From positions 1 through 18,186 of the forward strand of contig JAKPQT010000150.1 in the NCBI GenBank assembly GCA_029555885.1: a stretch of 18,186 nt of DNA, in the 5' to 3' direction. The notes under the pieces were generated by a model. That model did no database searches, was not told the DNA's origin, and saw only the letters and a program-made list of their open reading frames with translations. Origin of the DNA: Chloroflexota bacterium (GTDB taxonomy: Bacteria; Chloroflexota; Anaerolineae; CG2-30-64-16). The number at the start of each line of letters is the position of its first letter. The first letter of the stretch is position 1. This document shows positions 1 through 6,560 of this stretch, piece after piece. The translations under genes were made by a program, and so were the position numbers.

Positions 1-1
1 G

Positions 2-838
2 CGCAACGTGGCGCTGATCGGTGTCGAGCCGGGCCTGCCCGGTGAGCCGCCGGTGTTCTCCGGCGAAGGGCTGCGCAGCCGTCGCGCGAACGAGGTTGTA
101 ATCGACCGGCAGGTTGCACTGCGCCGCGACATTACCGTGGGCGACACTGTGACGGTCAAGTCCATCCAGGACACGAAAGAGCAATTCTACAACCTGCGGG
201 TCATCGGTATCTCCGATAACCGCCAGTTCTCGCTCCAGCCTTCGCTGATTATGCCCATTCGTACATGGGATGCGATTCGGCCGCAGGCCCTGATCGGCGG
301 CGCACCGGACGCTGAGATTGTGGCCAACATCGTGGGCGTGCAGGTCACGGACCCGGCGCAAGCTGAGGCGGTGGCCCGCCGCATCGAGGCACAGGTGCAG
401 AACGTTGTGGTGGTGGATCGCGTGACGGCCTACGAAGCGACGCCCGGCTACAGTGCGCAGCAGAGCACGTTGGACACACAGCGCTACTTCGCCCTGGTGA
501 TCGGTGTCCTGGTGATCGGCGGTTTCTTCCAGATTCTGACGCTGCAGAAAGTCGCGCAGATCGGGATGCTCAAGGCGATTGGCACACCGAACCTGACGGT
601 CGGACTCGCATCCATCGTGCAGATCATTGTCGTCACCATCATGGGCGTGGGGCTCGGGGCAGCCGCCGCGCTGGGGTTGTCGCTTGGTTTCCCGCCGACC
701 ATCCCGATCGTGTTTGCGCCACAGGCCGTGAGCGCGGCTATCGTGTCGCTCCTGCTCATTGGGCCGATTGGCGGGCTGGTTTCGGTGCGCTATTCGCTGA
801 AGGTGGAGCCGTTGACCGCCCTGGGGCTGGGCTCCTGA
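2..838 (+). CDS. ABC transporter permease, FtsX/MacB type (C-terminal part; gene runs off left edge)
   Basis: Membrane subunit of an ABC exporter; only the C-terminal part is in the window. The frame is open to the left edge, so the GTG at 8 is probably internal. Counting from that codon, residues 1-155 are a soluble extracytoplasmic segment of the MacB periplasmic-core kind. Hydrophobic helices follow at about 160-178, 201-224 and 239-260, the usual three C-terminal helices of the FtsX domain. The stretch between the first two (LQKVAQIGMLKAIGTPN, about 179-195) is the cytoplasmic coupling segment typical of this family. The protein ends with KVEPLTALG, resembling the 'DPxxAL' tails of these permeases. 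It lies 27 bp upstream of an ATPase of the matching subfamily and is followed by an adaptor gene, so the three form one exporter. The substrate cannot be read from the sequence. Confidence 0.9.
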   Translation, partial: RNVALIGVEPGLPGEPPVFSGEGLRSRRANEVVIDRQVALRRDITVGDTVTVKSIQDTKEQFYNLRVIGISDNRQFSLQPSLIMPIRTWDAIRPQALIGGAPDAEIVANIVGVQVTDPAQAEAVARRIEAQVQNVVVVDRVTAYEATPGYSAQQSTLDTQRYFALVIGVLVIGGFFQILTLQKVAQIGMLKAIGTPNLTVGLASIVQIIVVTIMGVGLGAAAALGLSLGFPPTIPIVFAPQAVSAAIVSLLLIGPIGGLVSVRYSLKVEPLTALGLGS

Positions 839-865
839 CGTACAGTACAGAAGGGTAAAGATCAC

Positions 866-1684
866 ATGACTATCGCATTGGCTATCGATACAGTTTCCAA
901 AGTCTATCAGGGCGGCAGCGGGCAGATTCGGGCTGTGGATAACGTCTCTTTTGATGTGCAGCAGGGGGAGTTTGTGGCGCTCGTGGGGCCGAGCGGTTCC
1001 GGCAAGACGACCCTGCTGGCGATGCTGGCCGCGCTGTTGCGGCCAACTGAGGGCCGGATCATGATCGACGGCCAGGAGTTGAGCCGGATGAGCGAAGCGG
1101 AGCGCGCTGCGTTCCGCCGCCAAAAGATCGGCTTCACATTCCAGGCGAACAACCTGGTGCCTTTCCTGAACGCCCGCGAGAACGTCGAATTGATGCTGCG
1201 GCTGAACGGCAAGCTGGACCGGACAGGCAAGGAACGGGCACGTGAGCTGTTGGACCGGCTGGGCCTGGGCGACCGGCTGAACAACCTGCCGCGGCAGCTC
1301 TCAGGCGGCCAGCAGCAGCGCGTTGCGATTGCGCGTGCGCTGATCCATCAGCCGTCGCTCGTCCTCGCCGACGAGCCGACCGCCAGCCTGGACACCGAGC
1401 GCGCGTTCCAGGTGGTCGAGACCTTCAGCCGCATCATCCGCGAGCAGGGACGGGCGGGCATTATGGTCACGCACGACCTGCGCATGGTTCAGTATGTTGA
1501 CCGGGTCATTCAGATGAAGGATGGCCGGCTTGCCAACATTATCAGCGGCCCGCTTCAGATCGCCGCGCTGGCGACCGGAGGTTACCATGAACCGGAACCG
1601 GCAGCGCTGCCGCAGGATGCCGCAATTCCTGCCTTTCTGCCGTTCCCGACCCCACAGCCGGCCTACGCTGTGGTGCGGTCGTAA
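866..1684 (+). CDS. ABC transporter ATP-binding protein, LolD/MacB-like
   Basis: Cytoplasmic ATPase that powers the FtsX-type permease upstream. All ABC motifs are intact: Walker A GPSGSGKT at residues 41-48, Q-loop Gln93, signature LSGGQQQRVAIARAL at 145-159, Walker B LVLADEP at 165-171, D-loop SLD at 174-176 and the switch His203 (VTHD). The core of about 225 residues matches LolD/MacB ATPases. The final 40 residues or so are a Pro/Ala-rich extension with no domain I recognise. The ATG at 866 is preceded by a purine-rich AAGGGTAAAG (851-860), a moderate ribosome binding site. It is 27 bp after the permease and 36 bp before the adaptor, so it is co-transcribed. Family assignment is firm; the exported substrate is unknown. 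Confidence 0.95.
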   Translation: MTIALAIDTVSKVYQGGSGQIRAVDNVSFDVQQGEFVALVGPSGSGKTTLLAMLAALLRPTEGRIMIDGQELSRMSEAERAAFRRQKIGFTFQANNLVPFLNARENVELMLRLNGKLDRTGKERARELLDRLGLGDRLNNLPRQLSGGQQQRVAIARALIHQPSLVLADEPTASLDTERAFQVVETFSRIIREQGRAGIMVTHDLRMVQYVDRVIQMKDGRLANIISGPLQIAALATGGYHEPEPAALPQDAAIPAFLPFPTPQPAYAVVRS

Positions 1685-1720
1685 CCATACTGGATTGCAT
1701 TGACAAAGGGAGAGGAAGAC

Positions 1721-3016
1721 ATGAAATCCAAGAAGCTGATCATCGCCATCATCGCAGCCGCTGTCGTCGGCGGCGGTGCGTTCGCATCACTGACCCTGCC
1801 GGGCTTGTTTGCATCGACCGCCGCGGCGCAAGAGGTTGCACCGGAGGCGCAGGTTGTTCCGGCTGCCACTCCTCGCATCATCGTCGAAGGCCAGCTCGTG
1901 CCCGTGCAGAGCGCGGCGTTGAGCCTGCCCGTAGTCGGTCGGGTGGCGGAAGTTCTGGTTGCCGAGGGCGCAACCGTGGAGCAGGGGCAGGTGCTCGTCC
2001 GGCTGGAGGCTGCCCGCCAGCAGGCTGCGGTCGCACAGGCGCAGGCGAGCCTGGACCGCGCGACCGCCCGCCTGGCCGAGCTACAGGCCGGTGCGCTGCC
2101 GCAGGAGATTGCGTCAGCTCAGGCCGCGGTAGAGGTCGCCCAGGCACGCCTGGACCGGCTGCAAAGTGAAGAAGACATCCGCGGTGCAGAGGCTGCGGTG
2201 GCTAACGCGCAGGCTGCGCTGGCCCGCCTGCAGGAAGGCGTCAGCGGCGACCAGTTGACCGCGGCGCGGGCAGACCTGGCGAATGCCGAGGCTGCACGCA
2301 GCCAGGCGCAGGCAAACTATGATAAGGTAGCCGGACTGCCGGACATCGGCGCGCGGCCTGAGTCGCTGGCGTTGCAGCAGGCGACAAATGCCTACAATGC
2401 CGCCGCGGCCCGCCTGGCAGACCTTCAGCGTGGGGCGAGCCCTGCGGACATTGCCGGTGCGCGTGCCCGGGTTGCGCAGGCTCAGGCGGCGCTGGAAGCC
2501 TTGAAGGCCACTCGCCCTGCTGACCTGGCGGCTGCTGAGGCCGAGCTGCGCCGGAGCCAGGCGCAGGCCGAACTCGTTGCGAATGGTGCACGTTCGGAGA
2601 CGTTGGCTGCGGCAGCCGCCGATGTGGCTGCGGCTGAGGCAGCTCTCGAGCAGGCGCAGATCGCGTTGGCCGAGACGGAGCTGCGGGCCCCGTTTTCCGG
2701 CACGGTCGCCCAACTGAATATCGCGGTTGGCGAGCAGGCGGCCGGCCCGGTGCTCGTGCTGGCTGATCTCAACAACTGGCGCGTCGAGACGACCGACCTG
2801 ACCGAGCTGGAAGTGATCGACATTGTGGACGGTAGCGCGGCCACCGTGACCTTCGATGCACTGCCCGAGGAGACGTTTGGCGGCACAGTGGAGCGCATCC
2901 GGACGCTGGGGCAGAGTCAGAAGGGCGAGATCAGCTATACCGCCATCATCACTCTGGACCGTACCGACCCACGGTTGCGCTGGAACATGACCGCCGCGGT
3001 CGAGTTTGCGAAGTAG
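1721..3016 (+). CDS. Membrane-fusion / HlyD-family efflux adaptor with a long coiled coil
   Basis: Envelope adaptor of the exporter (HlyD/MacA-like). I chose the ATG at 1721 because GGGAGAGGA (1708-1716) lies just upstream; an in-frame TTG at 1700 has no such site. Residues 1-30 are a Lys-rich start followed by a hydrophobic signal-anchor. Residues about 52-98 form the first half of the lipoyl/barrel-sandwich domain (VVGRVAEVLVAEGATVEQGQ). Residues about 99-318 are an Ala/Gln-rich coiled coil in which a motif recurs at about 121, 170, 235 and 287 (LQxGA....I..A.A.....AQA.L..L). The second lipoyl half (ELRAPFSGTVAQLNIAVGEQA) starts near 320, and a beta-barrel segment follows to the end (431 residues). 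It is the last gene of the operon, before a terminator at 3035. No outer-membrane channel gene is nearby. Confidence 0.9.
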   Translation: MKSKKLIIAIIAAAVVGGGAFASLTLPGLFASTAAAQEVAPEAQVVPAATPRIIVEGQLVPVQSAALSLPVVGRVAEVLVAEGATVEQGQVLVRLEAARQQAAVAQAQASLDRATARLAELQAGALPQEIASAQAAVEVAQARLDRLQSEEDIRGAEAAVANAQAALARLQEGVSGDQLTAARADLANAEAARSQAQANYDKVAGLPDIGARPESLALQQATNAYNAAAARLADLQRGASPADIAGARARVAQAQAALEALKATRPADLAAAEAELRRSQAQAELVANGARSETLAAAAADVAAAEAALEQAQIALAETELRAPFSGTVAQLNIAVGEQAAGPVLVLADLNNWRVETTDLTELEVIDIVDGSAATVTFDALPEETFGGTVERIRTLGQSQKGEISYTAIITLDRTDPRLRWNMTAAVEFAK

Positions 3017-3034
3017 GCTAACCCCAGGCCATTC

Positions 3035-3078
3035 CTGCCAGGCGGCGTATGTGAGTATGACGCCTGGCAGTTATTTTT
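3035..3078 (+). terminator. Intrinsic terminator after the ABC exporter operon
   Basis: CTGCCAGGCG (3035-3044) and CGCCTGGCAG (3061-3070) are a perfect 10-bp inverted repeat with a 16-nt loop, immediately followed by TTATTTTT (3071-3078). It starts 19 bp after the adaptor stop codon. Stem, T-tract and location all fit a Rho-independent terminator reading in the + direction. The rest of the 3017-3178 gap holds only the ribosome binding site of the next gene; I see no convincing sigma-70 promoter in it. Confidence 0.88.
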
Positions 3079-3178
3079 CCTTCCGATTAACTCCCCCAAA
3101 ACGTAATGGGTGTCACTGCCTCCCAGGCGCAGACAGTGTTCCATATTCCACAGATTCACTGGTCAGGAGGCTGCACTC

Positions 3179-4525
3179 ATGGCGGATTGGCGCACCGTTC
3201 TCGCGACCCTGGTGACGGATGTCGAAGGGCACTACGATATGCTCAAGTATCGCCTGCGTGAGCGATTGGGGCACCGCAATCCCATCATGATCTACCCGTA
3301 CCGCGGCTATGGCACGCAGCAGAAGCTGTACCTGCGCGGCCGTGTGTTGGAGGATCGAAACATCAGTGGCGCAGAGCTGGACGATACGACGTGGGACAAC
3401 ATCGTTGATATGTATAAGCGGTTCAAGAGCAACGAGATTCCCTATGCCCGCGTGCGCGCCCGCTTTCAGGATGTGGAGCAGGAGGTGGTGGCAGATGGCG
3501 AGGGCTTCTTCGATGTGACCATCGAGCCGCATAGCCCACTGCCAGCCGGCCGGCTCTGGCACCAGATCGAACTCGAACTGGTCGAGCCGCGCCGTGAGTA
3601 CCAGCCGGAACCTGTGACTGCGACCGGCGATGTTCTGGTCGCCCCGCCGACCGCCGAGTACATCGTCATCAGTGACCTCGATGATACAGTCGTCCACACG
3701 GATGCTGCGAACATTCTCCGCATGGCGCGCACCGTGTTTCTCAGCAACGCGCGAATGCGCCTGCCCTTCGAAGGGGTGGCCGCGTTCTACCGCGCGCTGC
3801 ACGCGGGCAGCACCGGCGATGCGCAGAATCCGATGTTCTACGTCTCCAACTCGGCCTGGAATATGTATGACCTCCTGAGCGATTTCCTGAATCTGCACGA
3901 GATTCCCATCGGGCCGGTCATTTTTCTGCGCAACTGGGGCATCTCAAAGGAGGGCATTGCGCCGCTCAATCCAAGCCAGCACAAGCTGGAGTATATCCGG
4001 CGCATCCTGGAGACTTTCACAGATCTGCCCTTTATACTCATCGGCGACAGCGGCGAGCAGGACCCCGAGATTTATACGGAGGCCGTGCGGCTCCATCCCA
4101 ACCGCATCATGGCCGTCTACATTCGCAACGTCAGCCGCAAGCCGGAACGACCTGAGCAGCTCAAGATGCTGGCGGAGCAGGTGCTGGCCGCGGGCAGCAC
4201 GATGATCCTGGCGGAGACGACGGTGCCGCTGGCGGAACATGCCGTCGCGCAGGGGTGGATGCAGGCGAGCCGCCTCCCCGAGGTGCAGGCGGAAAAGGAT
4301 GCTGACGCTGCGCCGCCGTCGCCGATGGAGAAACTGCTGGGCGAAGATGAGCCGAAGGCGCCTGCACCGACCGTGGTCGTGCCGGGCGCAACTGCGGCGG
4401 AAACCGCGCAGGCTGTGGAGGAGGGTGCTATCGAGACTGCATTGGAGGGTGGCGATGCACAGGCCGAAGAAACGCCTACTGTCATTGTGGACCCGACGGA
4501 GCAGCCGATGGAGAAGAAGCCGTAA
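3179..4525 (+). CDS. App1-type phosphatase domain protein (DUF2183, HAD-like)
   Basis: A predicted phosphatase related to the catalytic domain of yeast App1, a Mg-dependent phosphatidate phosphatase. I chose the ATG at 3179 because AGGAGG (3165-3170) sits 8 nt upstream; the open frame extends to 3110 without such a site. Residues about 33-135 look like the beta-rich N-terminal domain of bacterial DUF2183 proteins (PIMIYPYRGYG at 35-45). The HAD-like motif I is SDLDDT at 165-170, with Asp166 and Asp168 as predicted nucleophile and general acid. YVSNSAWNMYDLL (221-233) and GPVIFLRNWG (245-254) are strong App1 family marks, and GDSGEQDPEIY (289-299) supplies the metal-binding acidic residues. 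Residues about 365-448 are an Ala/Glu/Pro-rich, probably disordered tail. No signal peptide is visible. The bacterial substrate is not established; a lipid phosphate is an inference from yeast App1. Confidence 0.85.
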   Translation: MADWRTVLATLVTDVEGHYDMLKYRLRERLGHRNPIMIYPYRGYGTQQKLYLRGRVLEDRNISGAELDDTTWDNIVDMYKRFKSNEIPYARVRARFQDVEQEVVADGEGFFDVTIEPHSPLPAGRLWHQIELELVEPRREYQPEPVTATGDVLVAPPTAEYIVISDLDDTVVHTDAANILRMARTVFLSNARMRLPFEGVAAFYRALHAGSTGDAQNPMFYVSNSAWNMYDLLSDFLNLHEIPIGPVIFLRNWGISKEGIAPLNPSQHKLEYIRRILETFTDLPFILIGDSGEQDPEIYTEAVRLHPNRIMAVYIRNVSRKPERPEQLKMLAEQVLAAGSTMILAETTVPLAEHAVAQGWMQASRLPEVQAEKDADAAPPSPMEKLLGEDEPKAPAPTVVVPGATAAETAQAVEEGAIETALEGGDAQAEETPTVIVDPTEQPMEKKP

Positions 4526-4554
4526 TTGACGCTCGCCAGTGCCCGTGCTAAACT
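4526..4554 (+). promoter_or_regulatory. Sigma-70-type promoter, apparently leaderless, for mevalonate kinase
   Basis: TTGACG (4526-4531) and TAAACT (4549-4554) are separated by exactly 17 bp and match the -35 and -10 consensus at 5/6 and 4/6 positions. The -10 box ends 7 nt before the GTG at 4562, so transcription should begin at or next to the start codon. No Shine-Dalgarno sequence precedes that GTG. The -10 box also fits TANNNT, the pattern described for leaderless promoters in Deinococcus and some other bacteria. Confidence 0.65.
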
Positions 4555-4561
4555 CACCGCC

Positions 4562-5539
4562 GTGACTGTCACTGCCTCTGCGCCGGCCAAATTGATGCTG
4601 TACGGCGAGCACGCCGTCGTGTACGGCGTGCCATGTGTTGTCACCGCGGTGGACCTGCGCGTCCGTGTGAGCGTGGCGTTACGCCGTGACGACCGGGTGA
4701 CTATCCGCACGCCCATGCTGGCGGAGTCTTTCACGATCCGTACCGATGAGGTGATGTGCGGGGCGCCCGTCCCACCGGCAGTACACTTCGTCGTAGCGGC
4801 GCTGCGCGCGTGCTGGCAGACGACGGCACCTTGCGGCCTGGATCTCCACACGCGGGCCGACTTCTCGCATTCATACGGGTTAGGCAGTTCTTCCGCGGTG
4901 ACGGTTGCCACGGTCAAGGCATTGGGCGAGGCGACCGGCGCGTCCCTGGATGCGCAACAGGTCTTCCGCCTGAGCTACGATGCCGTGCTCGACGCGCAGC
5001 GCGGCATCGGTTCTGGCTACGATGTAGCAGCGGCGGCATTCGGCGGAACGCTCTACTACATTACGCCGGGCGATGTCATCGAACCGCTGACCAGGGAGGA
5101 GCTACCCCTGGTCATCGGCTATTCGGGCATCAAGGCCAGCACGACGGAGTGGGTGCGGCGGGTGGCCGAGCTGCGGGAGCGCCATCCCGCGCTGGTACAG
5201 CACATCTGGCGCCTGACGCAAGACCTGGTGGACGAGGCACGTGGCGCGCTGATGCGGCGCGACTGGGCAGCCTGCGGTCGGCTGATGGACATCAACCACG
5301 GCCTGCTGTCGGCGCTCGGTGTCAGCACTGGACCGCTGGACTCGCTGGTCCACGCCGCGCGGGCTGCAGGCGCATATGGGGCGAAGCTATCGGGCGCGGG
5401 AGGCGGTGACTGTATGATTGCGCTGGCAGACGAGGATCGCCGCAGCTCCGTGACGGCTGCGCTGAACGGGAGCGGCCTGCCCGCTGCGGGGGTCGTGACC
5501 GTGCGCACCGGTGCAGAGGGAGTCAGAATCGAAGCATGA
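4562..5539 (+). CDS. mvk: Mevalonate kinase (GHMP kinase family)
   Basis: Phosphorylates mevalonate to mevalonate 5-phosphate with ATP, in the cytoplasm, for isoprenoid synthesis. From the GTG at 4562 the protein is 325 residues and opens with SAPAKLMLYGEHAVVYG (6-22), the normal mevalonate kinase start with Lys10 and Glu16. The GHMP ATP-binding loop GLGSSSA is at 106-112, the catalytic Asp is Asp154 in GSGYDVA, and the third motif KLSGAGGGDC is at 275-284. A TTG at 4526, just after the previous stop, would add 12 residues, but that codon forms the -35 box of a promoter, so I prefer 4562. The stop overlaps the start of the decarboxylase (ATGA, 5536-5539), which implies translational coupling. 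Function is assigned with high confidence from motifs and partner. Confidence 0.93.
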   Translation: MTVTASAPAKLMLYGEHAVVYGVPCVVTAVDLRVRVSVALRRDDRVTIRTPMLAESFTIRTDEVMCGAPVPPAVHFVVAALRACWQTTAPCGLDLHTRADFSHSYGLGSSSAVTVATVKALGEATGASLDAQQVFRLSYDAVLDAQRGIGSGYDVAAAAFGGTLYYITPGDVIEPLTREELPLVIGYSGIKASTTEWVRRVAELRERHPALVQHIWRLTQDLVDEARGALMRRDWAACGRLMDINHGLLSALGVSTGPLDSLVHAARAAGAYGAKLSGAGGGDCMIALADEDRRSSVTAALNGSGLPAAGVVTVRTGAEGVRIEA

Positions 5540-6555
5540 GCAAGACCGTCACTGCTGCTGCGCACCCGAATCTGGCCGTGGTCAAGTACTGGGGCAAGGC
5601 GGACCCGCGCCTCAATGTCCCGGCGAACTCGTCGCTGTCGGTCAATCTGGGGAGCGCGCGCACCACAACGACGGTGTGTTTCTCGCCTGATTTCGAGCAG
5701 GATGTCGTGCGCCTGAACGGCGCGGCTGCGGATGACCGGACGGCCGCGCGCGTGGCGCGACACCTGGACCGGGTTCGCCGGCTGGCTGGCCGCACCGAAC
5801 GGGCGTCGGTGGAATCGGTGAATGACTTCCCCGCGGCTGCGGGCATCGCCTCCTCGGCTTCAGCCTTTGCCGCGCTGTCGCTCGCGGCCAGCCGGGCGCT
5901 GGACCTGCATCTCGGAGAGCGCGAACTCTCGATCCTCGCGCGGCAGGGGTCCGGCTCCGCCTGTCGCTCCATCCCCGGAGGTTTCGTGCGGTGGGAGGCG
6001 GGGCAGGATGATGCGAGTTCCTACGCTTACCAGGTGGCGCCGCCGGAACACTGGGACCTGCGCATCACGACGGTCATTTTCAGCGAGCAGCCGAAAGAAA
6101 TCTCATCTTCTGATGGGCACGCGCTGGCACAGACGAGTCCATTCTACGCTGCGCGGCTGGCGGGACTACCCCACACACTGGAGGTTGTCCAGGATGCGCT
6201 CCTGGCGCGCGATTTCGCTCGCTTCGGCCTAGCGCTGGAGCGCGAGGCGGTGTCCATGCACGCCATCGCCATGACGGCAGACGCAAGCGCGGGCGGGCCG
6301 TTGCGCGGCCCGCTTAGTGGGCTGTACTACTGGCAGGCATCAACGATGCAACTGATCCAGCAGGTTCAGGTGTGGCGGCGCGGGGGCTTGCCTGTGTACT
6401 TCACTATCGACGCCGGGCCGAACGTGCATCTGTTCTGCGAGGCGGCTCAGCAGGCGGCGTTGGAGGCGGAACTGGCGCGGCTGCTGCCGGCGATGCAGGC
6501 ACGCACCATTGTCAGTGCGCCGGCGCGCGGTGCGTGGATCGTGTCGGAGGACTAA
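5536..6555 (+). CDS. mvaD: Diphosphomevalonate decarboxylase family protein (possibly phosphomevalonate decarboxylase)
   Basis: GHMP-family decarboxylase of the mevalonate pathway, 339 residues. Conserved features are NLAVVKYWGK at 12-21 (Lys17), the ATP loop FPAAAGIASSASAFAAL at 98-113 region, SGSACRSIPGG at 139-149 (Arg144) and FTIDAGPNVHLF at 289-300 (Asp292, equivalent to the catalytic Asp302 of yeast). The loop that normally reads like G-S/T-T-x-G-M reads EISSSDGHA (188-196) here, with Ser in place of Thr and His in place of Met. The start ATG overlaps the mevalonate kinase stop by 4 bp. No phosphomevalonate kinase is adjacent, and some Chloroflexota (Roseiflexus castenholzii) use a related enzyme that decarboxylates mevalonate monophosphate. 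Which substrate this one uses cannot be settled from the sequence alone. The gene ends 5 bp from the convergent kinase gene, with no terminator between. Confidence 0.88.
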   Translation: MSKTVTAAAHPNLAVVKYWGKADPRLNVPANSSLSVNLGSARTTTTVCFSPDFEQDVVRLNGAAADDRTAARVARHLDRVRRLAGRTERASVESVNDFPAAAGIASSASAFAALSLAASRALDLHLGERELSILARQGSGSACRSIPGGFVRWEAGQDDASSYAYQVAPPEHWDLRITTVIFSEQPKEISSSDGHALAQTSPFYAARLAGLPHTLEVVQDALLARDFARFGLALEREAVSMHAIAMTADASAGGPLRGPLSGLYYWQASTMQLIQQVQVWRRGGLPVYFTIDAGPNVHLFCEAAQQAALEAELARLLPAMQARTIVSAPARGAWIVSED

Positions 6556-6560
6556 AGGGG

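Noticed and set aside
3079..3178. A promoter for the App1-like gene in the gap after the terminator
   Set aside because: The best pair (TTCCGA-17-TAATGG) matches consensus poorly at both boxes; the gene must have a promoter or receive readthrough, but I cannot point to it.
3944..4917. Long open frames on the minus strand opposite the App1-like and mevalonate kinase genes
   Set aside because: They are shadows of well-supported genes in high-GC DNA; their translations are rich in Arg/Ser/Ala with no recognisable domain.
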